Below, one piece after another: positions 8,674 to 18,068 of a stretch of DNA of 64,000 nt. The stretch is from NCBI GenBank assembly GCA_052400685.1, contig JBQTGJ010000002.1. One strand, given 5' to 3'. Numbering within the stretch: position 1 is the first letter of the stretch; every line of letters begins with the position of its first letter. A program made the position numbers and the translations under genes. The DNA comes from CAZHHH01 sp052400685 (GTDB taxonomy: Bacteria; Bacteroidota; Bacteroidia; Bacteroidales; Marinilabiliaceae). The notes beneath the pieces were generated by a model. That model was not told the origin of the DNA. It saw only the letters and a program-made list of their open reading frames with translations, and searched no databases.

Positions 8674-9687
8674 ATGAAATCATCGCATATAACGATCAAG
8701 GACATAGCCAAAATATTAGGCATCTCAGCCTCAACCGTATCGAGAGCCCTAAAAGATCATCCTGACATCAGCGAAGAGACCCGTAATCTGGTAAAAGTAT
8801 TTGCCGAAAAAGTTAATTATCGCCCCAACGCACTTGCCTTAAGCCTGCGCAAACAAAAAACAAACACTTTGGGATTAATCATTCCGGAAATTGTACACCA
8901 TTTCTTCTCATCTGTTATCAGCGGCATGGAAGATGTCGCCTATGGCGAAGGTTACCATGTCATGATTTGCCAATCCAACGAAAACTACCTGCGAGAAGTA
9001 ACGAACATACAGGCGCTGATGGATTTAAGAGTGGACGGTCTTTTGGTTTCAATGAGTAAAACCACAAAAGACTTTACGCATTTCAGGAATGTCATTGACG
9101 ATGGAACGCCCATTGTTTTCTTCGACAGGATATGCGACCAAATTGAAAGTGACAGAGTCATATTTGATGACTTTGAAGGTGCCCGCATAGCAACCACTCA
9201 TTTAATAGACACCGGCGCTAAAAACATCCTTCACCTTTCGGCATCGCGTCACCTGCTAATCGGGAAAAACCGTTACTTAGGCTACTGTCAGGCATTACGC
9301 AATAACAATATAGAGGTAAACGAAGACCTTGTTTTGAAATGCGATACCCGTGAAGAGGTCTACAGTATGCGTCAACACATTCTTGCGCTGGCCCCTCATA
9401 TCGACGGTCTCTTCGCCGTAAACGACAGTACGGCCATCGCGGCCATGCAAATTTTACAGGAGAACGGCTTTAAAGTACCGGAACAAATAAGTGTCGTTGG
9501 CTTTGGCGACGGACCTAACGCCACCATCACGACGCCGACATTAACCACCGTTGAACAAAAAGGATATGAAATGGGCCGCGAGGCCGTTCGGCTTCTCATT
9601 CAACGGCTCGAAAATCCCAACGCACTTATAAACTACCAAACAAAAATTATTACCCCCACACTGCAAAAACGCAACTCCACAAAATAA
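8674..9687 (+). CDS. LacI-family transcription regulator of the starch/maltose locus
   Basis: DNA-binding regulator with an N-terminal helix-turn-helix (TIKDIAKILGISASTVSRAL, residues about 6-25), hinge region near YRPNALALSLR and a periplasmic-binding-protein-like sensor domain (about 63-330, starting NTLGLIIPEI). 337 residues, standard for LacI/GalR. It lies between the sus operon and the maltose operon, with matching palindromic operators on both sides (8094, 8119, 9697, 9762). The effector is presumably maltose or a maltooligosaccharide; this is inferred from context. A dispersed repeat ends just upstream. Whether it activates or represses is not decided by sequence, but operators upstream of both predicted promoters favour activation. 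Confidence 0.93.
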   Translation: MKSSHITIKDIAKILGISASTVSRALKDHPDISEETRNLVKVFAEKVNYRPNALALSLRKQKTNTLGLIIPEIVHHFFSSVISGMEDVAYGEGYHVMICQSNENYLREVTNIQALMDLRVDGLLVSMSKTTKDFTHFRNVIDDGTPIVFFDRICDQIESDRVIFDDFEGARIATTHLIDTGAKNILHLSASRHLLIGKNRYLGYCQALRNNNIEVNEDLVLKCDTREEVYSMRQHILALAPHIDGLFAVNDSTAIAAMQILQENGFKVPEQISVVGFGDGPNATITTPTLTTVEQKGYEMGREAVRLLIQRLENPNALINYQTKIITPTLQKRNSTK

Positions 9688-9696
9688 ACAGGGCAA

Positions 9697-9710
9697 TGCA
9701 AACGATTGCA
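9697..9710. promoter_or_regulatory. LacI-type operator downstream of lacI
   Basis: TGCAAACGATTGCA, 6 of 7 positions symmetric, starting 10 bases after the lacI stop codon. Same half-site as the susC operators, so it probably binds the same regulator. Confidence 0.75.
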
Positions 9711-9761
9711 GAATAAACACCGGAATTAAATAAATCTAAATGATTATTTAACACAACCAAC

Positions 9762-9775
9762 CGCAAACGTTTGCA
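9762..9775. promoter_or_regulatory. LacI-type operator upstream of the maltose operon
   Basis: CGCAAACGTTTGCA, symmetric at 6 of 7 positions and almost identical to the strong susC operator. It lies about 80 bases upstream of the predicted -7 element of the transporter operon. Confidence 0.82.
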
Positions 9776-9967
9776 ATAAGGCAATCACAAAAAAGAGAGA
9801 ACTTACGCGTGAAAGTTATGCGAACAAACCTTTCACACGACATCGCTTTTGTTTTATATTTGTAACCGTAACTACAATCAAAACATACTTTATTAAGCTT
9901 CCTGCTTTTATATTACCCAGGTTTTAGGAACCGCTATCGGGTATTCTGTAATAACTTCATTCACAAA

Positions 9968-10114
9968 TTAGTGGTTGCCCGAAAACTCCAGTCACAAATA
10001 TGAACGCTTCATTTTTGAGGCTTTCGAAGCTTGAAAAATGTGAGTTCACTGATGTAAATGGTCATTTTGAAAGCGAGAGTAACAGAGAATGTGACGTTTT
10101 CTTGCTGACACTAA
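9968..10114 (+). repeat. Dispersed intergenic repeat, copy in the maltose operon leader
   Basis: Outer ends TTAGTGGTTGCCCGAAAAC and, inverted, TTAGTGTCAGCAAGAAAAC form an imperfect terminal inverted repeat. The core has GAGGCTTTCGAAGC, AAAATGTGAGTTCACT and TGTAAATGGTCATTTTGA, matching the family consensus. Confidence 0.8.
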
Positions 10115-10283
10115 GTTAATTATTAACACAAGTCATTAAGCTTTAAGCAACTGTTTTTTGTTTATTTGTAACAAACTATATAACACGAAATTAAATTTTA
10201 AAACACCTCTCACTTTTACGCTCGTCACTGCGATTAATATTGAAGGAATGGTTGATCGCCAGCGCGAATAAATAACAAGGAAA

Positions 10284-11633
10284 ATGAAGAAGTTACCGCG
10301 ATTATCAACAGGACAGATCTGGAATATGAGCATTGGGTTTTTAGGCATTCAGTTTGGGTTTGCGCTACAAAATGCCAATGCCAGCAGGATACTACAAACT
10401 TTCGGCGCCGATGTTGAGCACCTATCCTGGTTCTGGCTGGCCGCTCCCATCACAGGTATGATTATTCAACCCATTGTGGGTCATTACAGCGACCGGACAT
10501 GGAACCGTTTTGGACGTCGACGTCCCTACTTTTTATTTGGGGCGATCTTCACGGCTCTGGCACTTATTTTCATGCCTAACTCAGGCGCCCTTGCAGCATT
10601 CATACCTCCAATGTTTGTGGGGGCCGGCATGTTAATGATTATGGATGCGTCCATCAACATATCCATGGAACCATTCAGAGCTCTGGTTGCCGATAAGCTA
10701 CCCGACGAACAGCGTACCCGGGGCTTCTCAATTCAAACCACACTCATAGGCATTGGCGCGGTAGCCGGCTCATGGTTAACATACGTATTGGCTGAATGGA
10801 TGGGCGTCTCTAAAACAGCAGCACCCGGCGAAGTTCCCCCCAATGTCATCATTTCATTTTACATTGGCGCATTCGTTTTATTGGCAGCCATCATCTGGAC
10901 CGTCGTCTCAACCAAAGAATACTCCCCGGCTCAACTAAAGGAATTTGGTCTCTCACCACAGGAAAAGAAAACCACAAAGAAAACATCGGGCCTGATTCAG
11001 ATAGCTCAGGATTTTAAAGCCATGCCCAAAACAATGAAACAACTGGGACTGGTTCAGTTTTTTTCGTGGTTGGCTCTATTCGGTATGTGGGTCTTCACGA
11101 CGCCGGCCATAGCACAGCACGTCTATCATTTACCGGCCAATGATACCTCTTCTGAAATATACAATGATGCCGCCAACTGGGTAGGCATCCTCTTTGGCAT
11201 ATACAATGGGGTAGCTGCTATTTTCGCCTTTGCACTTCCGGCTTTATCCAAACGCATCAGTCGCAAGGGAACACATGCCTTGTCATTGGCCATCGGTGCC
11301 ATCGGGCTGTTTTCCATCTATTTCATCAGCAACCCCACAATGCTCATACTGCCAATGATTGCCATAGGTATTGCATGGGCCAGCATTTTGTCGATGCCTT
11401 ATGCCATGCTGGCTGGTTCATTGCCCGCAGCCAAAATGGGTATTTACATGGGTTTGTTTAATTTCTTCATCACAGCGCCGCAGATTGTAAACGGTATTTT
11501 TGGTGGTCCAATAGTGAAAAGAGTCTTCGACTCCCAGGCCATCTACGCCCTCATCATTGCCGCTGTAAGTCTTCTTATAGCAGCCATCTCAGTTGTGTTT
11601 GTTCAGGATAAAACCGAGCGTTCTAACTACTAA
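10284..11633 (+). CDS. MFS sugar transporter, probably maltose uptake across the inner membrane
   Basis: Major facilitator with about 12 membrane segments over 449 residues. It resembles the SLC45/GPH-type sugar:proton symporters found in Bacteroidota maltose loci. Visible landmarks are GHYSDRTWNRFGRRRPYFL in the loop between helices 2 and 3, the AGMLMIMDASINISMEPFRALVADKLPDEQRTRGF segment and a long central loop (about 215-250, rich in Lys) separating the two halves. First gene of an operon with pgmB 14 bases downstream, then GH65. Substrate assigned from context: disaccharide is brought in intact for the phosphorylase. Confidence 0.88.
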   Translation: MKKLPRLSTGQIWNMSIGFLGIQFGFALQNANASRILQTFGADVEHLSWFWLAAPITGMIIQPIVGHYSDRTWNRFGRRRPYFLFGAIFTALALIFMPNSGALAAFIPPMFVGAGMLMIMDASINISMEPFRALVADKLPDEQRTRGFSIQTTLIGIGAVAGSWLTYVLAEWMGVSKTAAPGEVPPNVIISFYIGAFVLLAAIIWTVVSTKEYSPAQLKEFGLSPQEKKTTKKTSGLIQIAQDFKAMPKTMKQLGLVQFFSWLALFGMWVFTTPAIAQHVYHLPANDTSSEIYNDAANWVGILFGIYNGVAAIFAFALPALSKRISRKGTHALSLAIGAIGLFSIYFISNPTMLILPMIAIGIAWASILSMPYAMLAGSLPAAKMGIYMGLFNFFITAPQIVNGIFGGPIVKRVFDSQAIYALIIAAVSLLIAAISVVFVQDKTERSNY

Positions 11634-11647
11634 ATACAAAAATCCTT

Positions 11648-12292
11648 ATGATTAAAGCATGTATATTCGACCTCGACGGGGTAATTGTTGATACAGCCAA
11701 ATACCACTACATAGCCTGGAAAGATTTGGCCCACGAGATGAACTTCGATTTTACTGAAAAAGATAATGAGCGCTTAAAAGGCGTCAGCCGGATGGCCTCG
11801 CTTGACATTCTTCTGGAGATCGGGCACATCAATAAGACACCGCAGGAAAAAGAACGCCTGGCAGCGAAAAAAAATGAGAATTACCGCTCTTACATCCTTA
11901 AAATGACACCGGATGAAATTCTTCCCGGCGCAGCGGCATTTCTTAAAGAATGCCGCGACAATAAAATTGCCACAGCTCTGGGCTCTGCCAGCAAAAATGC
12001 CATGACAATTTTATCGAGGCTACAGCTCACCCAGCTGTTCGATGTTATAATTGATGGCACCAAAACGTCAAAAGCCAAACCCGACCCCGAAGTATTCTTA
12101 AAAGGCGCTGAAGCCCTGGGCATTTCACCAACAAATTGTGTTGTATTTGAAGATGCTGAAGCAGGTATTGAAGCCGCTCTGGCTGCCGGAATGAAATGCG
12201 TGGGCATTGGCAACCCCAAAACACTCAATAAAGCCAATTTTGTAATTGACGGCTTGCATCAGATGAACATCCAACATCTTTACAACCTATAA
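11648..12292 (+). CDS. pgmB: Beta-phosphoglucomutase
   Basis: Cytoplasmic HAD-superfamily mutase converting beta-glucose-1-phosphate, the product of inverting maltose phosphorylase, to glucose-6-phosphate. 214 residues, normal length. Motif I FDLDGVIVDT (residues about 6-15) has both catalytic Asp. The cap begins HYIAWKDLA and includes RLKGVSRMASL. Motif II is ALGSASKNA, then the motif III Lys in KAKPDPEVF and motif IV VVFEDAEAGIEAA. Between the transporter and the GH65 gene with 14-base gaps on both sides. This pairing with GH65 makes the assignment very secure. Confidence 0.96.
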   Translation: MIKACIFDLDGVIVDTAKYHYIAWKDLAHEMNFDFTEKDNERLKGVSRMASLDILLEIGHINKTPQEKERLAAKKNENYRSYILKMTPDEILPGAAAFLKECRDNKIATALGSASKNAMTILSRLQLTQLFDVIIDGTKTSKAKPDPEVFLKGAEALGISPTNCVVFEDAEAGIEAALAAGMKCVGIGNPKTLNKANFVIDGLHQMNIQHLYNL

Positions 12293-12306
12293 TAATTGAC
12301 ATTTAT

Positions 12307-14622
12307 ATGAGAAAATATATAAAACCCGACGCGTGGAAAATTATCGAAGATGGCTTTGACCCCGCTTTCCACAAAGCGTCAGAGAGTATCTTCAGCCTGG
12401 GAAATGGCCACATGGGTCAAAGGGCTAACTTTGAAGAACGATATTCAGGACACTCATTACAGGGCAATTATATTGCCGGCGTATATTATCCCGACAAAAC
12501 ACGTGTTGGATGGTGGAAAAATGGCTATCCGGAATATTTTGCCAAAGTTTTAAATGCACCCAACTGGGTTGGTATTGACATAGAGATAGAAAACGAACCG
12601 CTGGACTTATTCAAATGTAAGACCGACCAATTTGTGCGAATACTCGACATGCACAAAGGGGTGTTGTCGCGTACCTTTATAGCGACCCTAAACAATGGCA
12701 ACCAGATAAAAGTTGAAACCCAACGATTTCTGAGTATGGCCCAGACCGAATGTGCCTGCATCAGATATTCAATTACTCCGCTTAATTTTAGCGGAAACAT
12801 TACTTTCGAGCCATACATCGATGGGGATGTTGAAAATGAAGATTCAAACTACGACGAAACATTCTGGAACATCCTTGAAACGCATAGCGCCAATGGTGAG
12901 GCAACCCTGTTGTCACAAACCAAAAAGCTCGATTTCAGAGTCGCATTTGCGATGCAATGGAACATTAACACAAAAAACATCAATGTTACCTCATCAAAAA
13001 ATAATATTCTGGTAAACAACAGAATTGAGGTAAATGCCGTGCAGGGAGAAACCGTCCAGTTCGAAAAATATGTAGGCATCACCAGCTCGCTCAATCATCA
13101 ACCTGATGTATTGGTAAAAAAAGCAGCTGAAAAAGCGTTGATAGCCCGCACCGCCGGTTTCGATAAAATGTTACAGGCACACATCGATAAATGGGGAGCG
13201 ATCTGGGAATACAGCGACATAAAAATCAAAGGCGACACCGAAGCGCAACAGGGAATCCGTTTCAATATTTTTCAGCTCAACCAAACCTATACCGGCGATG
13301 ACGAGCGGCTGAATGTCGGTCCCAAAGGGTTCACCGGCGAAAAATACGGCGGCACAACCTATTGGGACACCGAAGCATACTGCATCCCCTTTTTCCTGTC
13401 GACCGCGCCACAACACGTCACCCGCAACCTGCTGATATACCGCTACAAGCATCTTCAAAAAGCCATCGAGAATGCCGAAAAACTAGGATTCTCAGGCGGT
13501 GCAGCGCTATATCCCATGGTCACCATTAATGGCGAAGAATGCCACAACGAATGGGAAATAACCTTTGAAGAGATACATCGCAACGGTGCCATCGCTTTTG
13601 CTATCTACAATTATATTCGTCATACCGGCGACGAGCAATACCTGGAAGAATACGGACTTGAAGTACTGATTGGCATAGCCCGCTTTTGGGCACAACGCGC
13701 CACATGGTCGGAAGAAAAAAAGAAGTATGTCATTCTTGGCGTAACCGGCCCCAACGAATACGAGAACAACATCAACAACAACTGGTACACCAACAAATTA
13801 GCGGTGTGGTGTCTTAACTACGCCATCAAAGCATTAAAAACCGTTAAAAACCTGAATCCCAACCGTCTAAAAGTAATTCTTGAGAAAACCAATCTCGACG
13901 TGACGGTCGAAACCTCTAAATGGAAAGAGGTGGCTGACAAGATGTACTTCGCATTTAATACTGAGCTAAACATCGTTATGCAACAGGACGGTTACATGGA
14001 TAAGGAACAAATTCTGGCAGCCGATCTGCCAAAAGAAATACGTCCCATCAACCAGCACTGGTCGTGGGATCGCATATTGCGTTCCTGCTTTATCAAGCAG
14101 GCCGACACCCTGCAAGGCATTTTCCTCTTCGAAGATGAATATGACACCAATACCATTCGCCGCCATTTCGAATTCTACGAACCACGCACCGTTCACGAAT
14201 CATCGCTATCGCCCTGTGTGCATGCCATTCTCGCTGCCCGCATTGGCAAGCCGGCCAAGGCCTACGAAATGTACCTGCGAACCAGCCGTTTAGACCTCGA
14301 CGACTACAACAACGAGGTGCACGAAGGCCTTCACATCACAAGCATGGCCGGCACATGGATGTCGATTGTGGAAGGATTTGGCGGTAAACGAATCCAGGAC
14401 GGACAACTTCATTTCAATCCAATTATTCCTGCCCAATGGGAGGCCTACAGCTTCAAAATAACCTTTCGCAACAACCATTTGGAAATAAATATCGACCAGA
14501 AAGAAGTGCAAATAATTTCTCACGCCAATAAAACAGTAGAACTTTATCTTTATGGCAAAAAAGTATCGATAAAAGCGGCTTCTCAAATCTCTGTTCCATT
14601 AAATCCAGGCTATTATGAATAA
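12307..14622 (+). CDS. GH65 maltose phosphorylase
   Basis: Cytoplasmic phosphorylase splitting maltose with phosphate into glucose and beta-glucose-1-phosphate. 771 residues, typical for GH65. N-terminal beta-sandwich about 1-270 (FSLGNGHMGQRANFEE near the start), linker, then the (alpha/alpha)6 barrel from about 320, with YGGTTYWDTEAYCIPFF. The general acid is Glu484 in GVTGPNEYENNINNNW, aligned with the catalytic Glu of Lactobacillus maltose phosphorylase. C-terminal small beta domain. Followed by the SusA-like gene with an 8-base overlap. Kojibiose, nigerose or trehalose phosphorylases are in the same family, but the starch locus and the pgmB neighbour favour maltose. Confidence 0.93.
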   Translation: MRKYIKPDAWKIIEDGFDPAFHKASESIFSLGNGHMGQRANFEERYSGHSLQGNYIAGVYYPDKTRVGWWKNGYPEYFAKVLNAPNWVGIDIEIENEPLDLFKCKTDQFVRILDMHKGVLSRTFIATLNNGNQIKVETQRFLSMAQTECACIRYSITPLNFSGNITFEPYIDGDVENEDSNYDETFWNILETHSANGEATLLSQTKKLDFRVAFAMQWNINTKNINVTSSKNNILVNNRIEVNAVQGETVQFEKYVGITSSLNHQPDVLVKKAAEKALIARTAGFDKMLQAHIDKWGAIWEYSDIKIKGDTEAQQGIRFNIFQLNQTYTGDDERLNVGPKGFTGEKYGGTTYWDTEAYCIPFFLSTAPQHVTRNLLIYRYKHLQKAIENAEKLGFSGGAALYPMVTINGEECHNEWEITFEEIHRNGAIAFAIYNYIRHTGDEQYLEEYGLEVLIGIARFWAQRATWSEEKKKYVILGVTGPNEYENNINNNWYTNKLAVWCLNYAIKALKTVKNLNPNRLKVILEKTNLDVTVETSKWKEVADKMYFAFNTELNIVMQQDGYMDKEQILAADLPKEIRPINQHWSWDRILRSCFIKQADTLQGIFLFEDEYDTNTIRRHFEFYEPRTVHESSLSPCVHAILAARIGKPAKAYEMYLRTSRLDLDDYNNEVHEGLHITSMAGTWMSIVEGFGGKRIQDGQLHFNPIIPAQWEAYSFKITFRNNHLEINIDQKEVQIISHANKTVELYLYGKKVSIKAASQISVPLNPGYYE

Positions 14623-16480
14623 CAAACTAAAAACACTTCTCATTATAGTTCTGACCGGCATACTAACCATAGCACCGGGCAGACTGTCTGCGGAAAAAAT
14701 TTATCATGTTGAACCGGCGTCCTGGTGGATTGGTTTTAAAAACCCCAAAGTACAGGTCATGATTCATGGCGATAACATCAGCAGTCTACGACCTGAAATC
14801 AACTATCCCGGCGTTTCTATCCAACAAATCATTTCAACCGGCAATCCAAATTATCTGTTTTTGGATTTAATAATCGACCCTATGGCGAAAGCCGGAAGCG
14901 TCCAAATTAAACTCAAAGATGGAAAAGCGGTCACTGCTTCCTTTATATGGCAACTAAATGAGCGACAAAAAAACTCAGCCCTTCGCCAGGGTTTTGATCA
15001 GAGCGATGCCATCTACCTTATCATGCCCGATCGCTTCGCCAATGGCAATCCCGATAACGACGACATTATTGGCATGAAAGAAACGGCCAGCCGCAATGCG
15101 CCTTATGGCCGGCATGGAGGTGACCTCAAAGGCATTGAAGATCATCTGGACTTCATCGCCGGCATGGGTTTTACAGCCTTATGGCTTAACCCGGTACTGG
15201 AAAACGACCAGCCGCAATCCTCTTATCACGGCTATGCCATCACCGATTATTACAATATCGACCGTCGTCTGGGATCCAACGAAGATTTTAGAAAACTGGT
15301 GGATATGGCAAAAAGCAAAGGTATTAAAATGATCATGGACATGGTGTTTAATCACTGTGGCAGTGAGCATTGGTGGATGGCCGACCTCCCGGCAAAAGAC
15401 TGGATCAATCAACATCCTGAATTCACACGTTCAAACTATCGGTTAAGCACAGTTTCAGATCCCTATGCCTCGCAAGCCGACCTCGACCTCACAACCAAAG
15501 GGTGGTTTGACACCACCATGCCCGATATGAATCTGAAAAATGAGTTAGTCCTCAACTATTTTATTCAAAACAGTATTTGGTGGATCGAATATTCCGGTTT
15601 GCAAGGTATTCGAATGGATACTTATCCGTATCCCGACAAAAATGGCATGGCTAAGTGGATGAAACGTCTCAATGAAGAATACCCAAACTTCACGGTGGTG
15701 GGAGAAACATGGATTGGAGAACCATCCAAACTGGCCTACTGGCAACAGGACTTCCCAAACAAAGACGGGTACAACTCACATCTTAAAAGCCTTATGGACT
15801 TCCCCGTTGCCGAAGCCATAGGAAAAGCGTTTAACGAATCCGAAGGATGGAGTTCCGGTTTAATGCGACTTTACAACGTTCTGGCTGACGACCATCTGTA
15901 CCCCTATCCAAACAACATGGTGGTTTTCGGCGAAAACCACGACATGGGCCGACTGGCTCATTTTCTTGGCGACGATGTCAACAAAATGAAAATGGCCATT
16001 ACCTTTTTAGCGACCGTTAGGGGCATTCCTCAATGGTATTATGGCAGCGAAATACTCATGACCGGAAATGGGGCCGATGGACACGCCAATATTCGCCAAG
16101 ATTACCCCGGCGGTTGGGCAGGCGACAGCATCGATGCATTTAAACCCGAAGGTCGAACAACTCGTCAAAACGAAATATTTAACTACCTGACGAAAATATT
16201 GAATTACCGAAAAAACAGCCCCGTTCTGCAAAAAGGCAAAACCATGCATTTCATTCCCGAAAATGATATTTATGTCTATTTCAGATATCTGGATAAAAAG
16301 GCCGTTATGGTGGTACTCAATAATAACAACGAAACAATCAACGACCTGCAATTAAACCGGTTTTCAGAAATACTGGACCAATATCAGATCGGCAAGGATG
16401 TACTGTCGGGAGAGACGCTCCCCATTAAAGGACAACTATCAATCCCCGCCAAATCGGGACGAATTATCGAACTAAAATAA
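14615..16480 (+). CDS. susA: SusA-like GH13 neopullulanase/cyclomaltodextrinase
   Basis: Periplasmic GH13 enzyme that trims imported maltooligosaccharides and cyclodextrins to maltose and glucose. 621 residues, as in SusA. Signal peptide about 1-26 (ends LSAE). N-terminal beta-sandwich about 30-115 as in cyclomaltodextrinases, then the barrel with MIMDMVFNHCG, GIRMDTYPY (nucleophile Asp335), VVGETW (acid Glu364) and FGENHD (Asp443). All catalytic residues are present. Its start overlaps the end of the GH65 gene by 8 bases. The stop codon TAA at 16478-16480 touches the outer end of a dispersed repeat. Confidence 0.93.
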   Translation: MNNKLKTLLIIVLTGILTIAPGRLSAEKIYHVEPASWWIGFKNPKVQVMIHGDNISSLRPEINYPGVSIQQIISTGNPNYLFLDLIIDPMAKAGSVQIKLKDGKAVTASFIWQLNERQKNSALRQGFDQSDAIYLIMPDRFANGNPDNDDIIGMKETASRNAPYGRHGGDLKGIEDHLDFIAGMGFTALWLNPVLENDQPQSSYHGYAITDYYNIDRRLGSNEDFRKLVDMAKSKGIKMIMDMVFNHCGSEHWWMADLPAKDWINQHPEFTRSNYRLSTVSDPYASQADLDLTTKGWFDTTMPDMNLKNELVLNYFIQNSIWWIEYSGLQGIRMDTYPYPDKNGMAKWMKRLNEEYPNFTVVGETWIGEPSKLAYWQQDFPNKDGYNSHLKSLMDFPVAEAIGKAFNESEGWSSGLMRLYNVLADDHLYPYPNNMVVFGENHDMGRLAHFLGDDVNKMKMAITFLATVRGIPQWYYGSEILMTGNGADGHANIRQDYPGGWAGDSIDAFKPEGRTTRQNEIFNYLTKILNYRKNSPVLQKGKTMHFIPENDIYVYFRYLDKKAVMVVLNNNNETINDLQLNRFSEILDQYQIGKDVLSGETLPIKGQLSIPAKSGRIIELK

Positions 16481-16624
16481 TGTACCTGTCCATAAACTCG
16501 CAAGTCTGGCTATAAAGTTCAAATTCAAGGCTTGCGAAGTCATAAAAATCAAAGAGTTTACTTTTCGTAAATGACTGTTTTTATGACAAGCGTAACGCAG
16601 AAGTTGACTTTATAGACAAACACT
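16481..16624 (+). repeat. Dispersed intergenic repeat, well preserved short copy
   Basis: Starts directly after the susA stop and ends about 17 bases before the next start codon. Left end CCTGTCCATAAACT and right end (inverted) TAGTGTTTGTCTATAAAGT form the terminal inverted repeat. It is nearly the same as the 8400-8639 copy apart from that copy's extra 99 bases, so one arose from the other by a clean insertion or deletion. Confidence 0.87.
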
Positions 16625-16641
16625 AAAATAAAATCAACACC

Positions 16642-18006
16642 ATGATAAGAAAAAACATCACAGTCGCTTTAATGGCCATAATAATGTTTTCGTGCCATAA
16701 TGCGACACAGCAGCGACCTAACCAACCGAAAGTAAGTAAAACCCCGATGCCAGTCTGGGCTCAGCAAGCAACTATTTATGAAGTAAACACCCGGCAGTAT
16801 ACCGATGCCGGCACCTTTAAAGCCTTTGAAACACACCTGCCCCGCTTAAAAGAATTGGGTGTTGACATCCTTTGGTTTATGCCCATATATCCCATCGGTG
16901 TAAAAAACCGCAAAGGCACGCTGGGCAGTTACTATTCCATACGCGACTATAAAGCGGTCAACCCCGAATTCGGAACGCTGGACGATTTCAAATCGCTGGT
17001 TAATAAAGCTCACCAAATGGGCATGAAAGTCATTATCGACTGGGTAGCCAATCATACTTCATGGGATCACCAATGGCTCTCTTCCAATCCTCAGTGGTAT
17101 CGCAAAGACTCACTGGGGAATATAATCGCGCCTTTTGACTGGACCGACGTCGCCCAGCTGGACTATTCACAGACCGGTCTGCGAAACGCCATGAAAGAGG
17201 CCATGTGCTTTTGGGTCAAAGAAACAAATATCGATGGCTTCCGTTGCGATGTCGCCGGCATGGTCCCGGTTGATTTCTGGGAAGATGCCAGGGCTTCTCT
17301 TGATAGCATTAAACCCATATTTATGCTTGCCGAAGACGAAGCCGAAACAGCCCTCCTGAACAATGCGTTCAATGCCAACTATGGCTGGGCTTTTCATCAC
17401 ATCATGAATGACATTGCACAGGGTAAAAAAACGGCGGCCGAGGCGGCTAACTATCTCAAAACATTGAATGCAAACTACCCATTGGGCGCTTTTCCATTAC
17501 AATTTACTTCAAACCACGACGAAAACAGTTGGAACGGGAGCGCCATAGAAAGAATGGGTGACGCAACAGAAGCCTTTGCTGCCCTTTCATTTGTTGTTGA
17601 AGGCTGTCCGCTTATATACAACGGACAGGAAGCCGGGCTCAATAAACGACTGTCGTTTTTCGATAAAGACACCATCAATTGGTCCGATCTGTCGGCTTCC
17701 GATCTTTATAAAAACCTCATCGCTCTAAAAAAAGGAAATAAAGCCTTATGGAACGGAACTGCCGGTGGCCATGCCACACTAATTCAAACATCAGACTCCA
17801 ATAAGGTTGTGGCATTTAAGAGAGAAAAAGAAAAAAACAGCGTCACTGCAATTTTTAACCTATCACCAACTCCCATCTCCATTAGTCTCCCCGATTCCAT
17901 TGAAGCAGGTTACACCGACTATTTTATGAAGACACCAAACAAATATCCAATCAAACACATCGATCTTGATTCCTGGGAATTCAAGATTTTGGTTCGCAAT
18001 AAGTAA
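16642..18006 (+). CDS. GH13 alpha-amylase-type lipoprotein
   Basis: Lipid-anchored alpha-glucan-acting enzyme of 454 residues. Signal peptide with lipobox MFSC and Cys18, then a short linker. Catalytic regions: VIIDWVANHTSW, GFRCDVAG with nucleophile Asp203, FMLAEDEA with acid Glu231, and FTSNHDENSW with Asp293. It is short, with a reduced C-terminal beta domain ending about 450. The site of action, outer-membrane surface or periplasmic face, cannot be read off: the residues after Cys18 (HNATQQ) are not the acidic surface-export signal seen in the SusE-like protein. Preceded by a dispersed repeat and followed by a strong terminator. Probably the last member of the maltose operon or a separately led gene. 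Confidence 0.9.
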   Translation: MIRKNITVALMAIIMFSCHNATQQRPNQPKVSKTPMPVWAQQATIYEVNTRQYTDAGTFKAFETHLPRLKELGVDILWFMPIYPIGVKNRKGTLGSYYSIRDYKAVNPEFGTLDDFKSLVNKAHQMGMKVIIDWVANHTSWDHQWLSSNPQWYRKDSLGNIIAPFDWTDVAQLDYSQTGLRNAMKEAMCFWVKETNIDGFRCDVAGMVPVDFWEDARASLDSIKPIFMLAEDEAETALLNNAFNANYGWAFHHIMNDIAQGKKTAAEAANYLKTLNANYPLGAFPLQFTSNHDENSWNGSAIERMGDATEAFAALSFVVEGCPLIYNGQEAGLNKRLSFFDKDTINWSDLSASDLYKNLIALKKGNKALWNGTAGGHATLIQTSDSNKVVAFKREKEKNSVTAIFNLSPTPISISLPDSIEAGYTDYFMKTPNKYPIKHIDLDSWEFKILVRNK

Positions 18007-18028
18007 CCATTCCTTCAATGGTGCTTTC

Positions 18029-18068
18029 AAGCCGCCGTTTGTTTTCGAGCGGCGGCTTACTTTTTTTT
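18029..18068. terminator. Strong terminator between convergent genes
   Basis: AAGCCGCCG at 18029-18037 pairs with CGGCGGCTT at 18050-18058, followed by a run of T from 18061. It ends the GH13 transcript. The opposing gene stops inside the T-run, so the hairpin may serve both strands. Confidence 0.88.

Larger units (their letters stand above)
9688..10283 (+). promoter_or_regulatory. Control region and long leader of the maltose operon
   Basis: 596 bases without a gene. It holds two LacI-type operators (9697 and 9762), a TATATTTG -7 element at 9855-9862 with TTTC about 20 bases upstream, and a dispersed repeat (9968-10114). If this promoter is right, the mRNA leader before the transporter gene is over 400 bases. 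No riboswitch fold was recognised. Confidence 0.5.

Noticed and set aside
8511..8765. Open frame of 84 codons upstream of and overlapping lacI
   Set aside because: It lies inside the dispersed repeat and runs into lacI in another frame; the short copy at 16481 does not keep it open.
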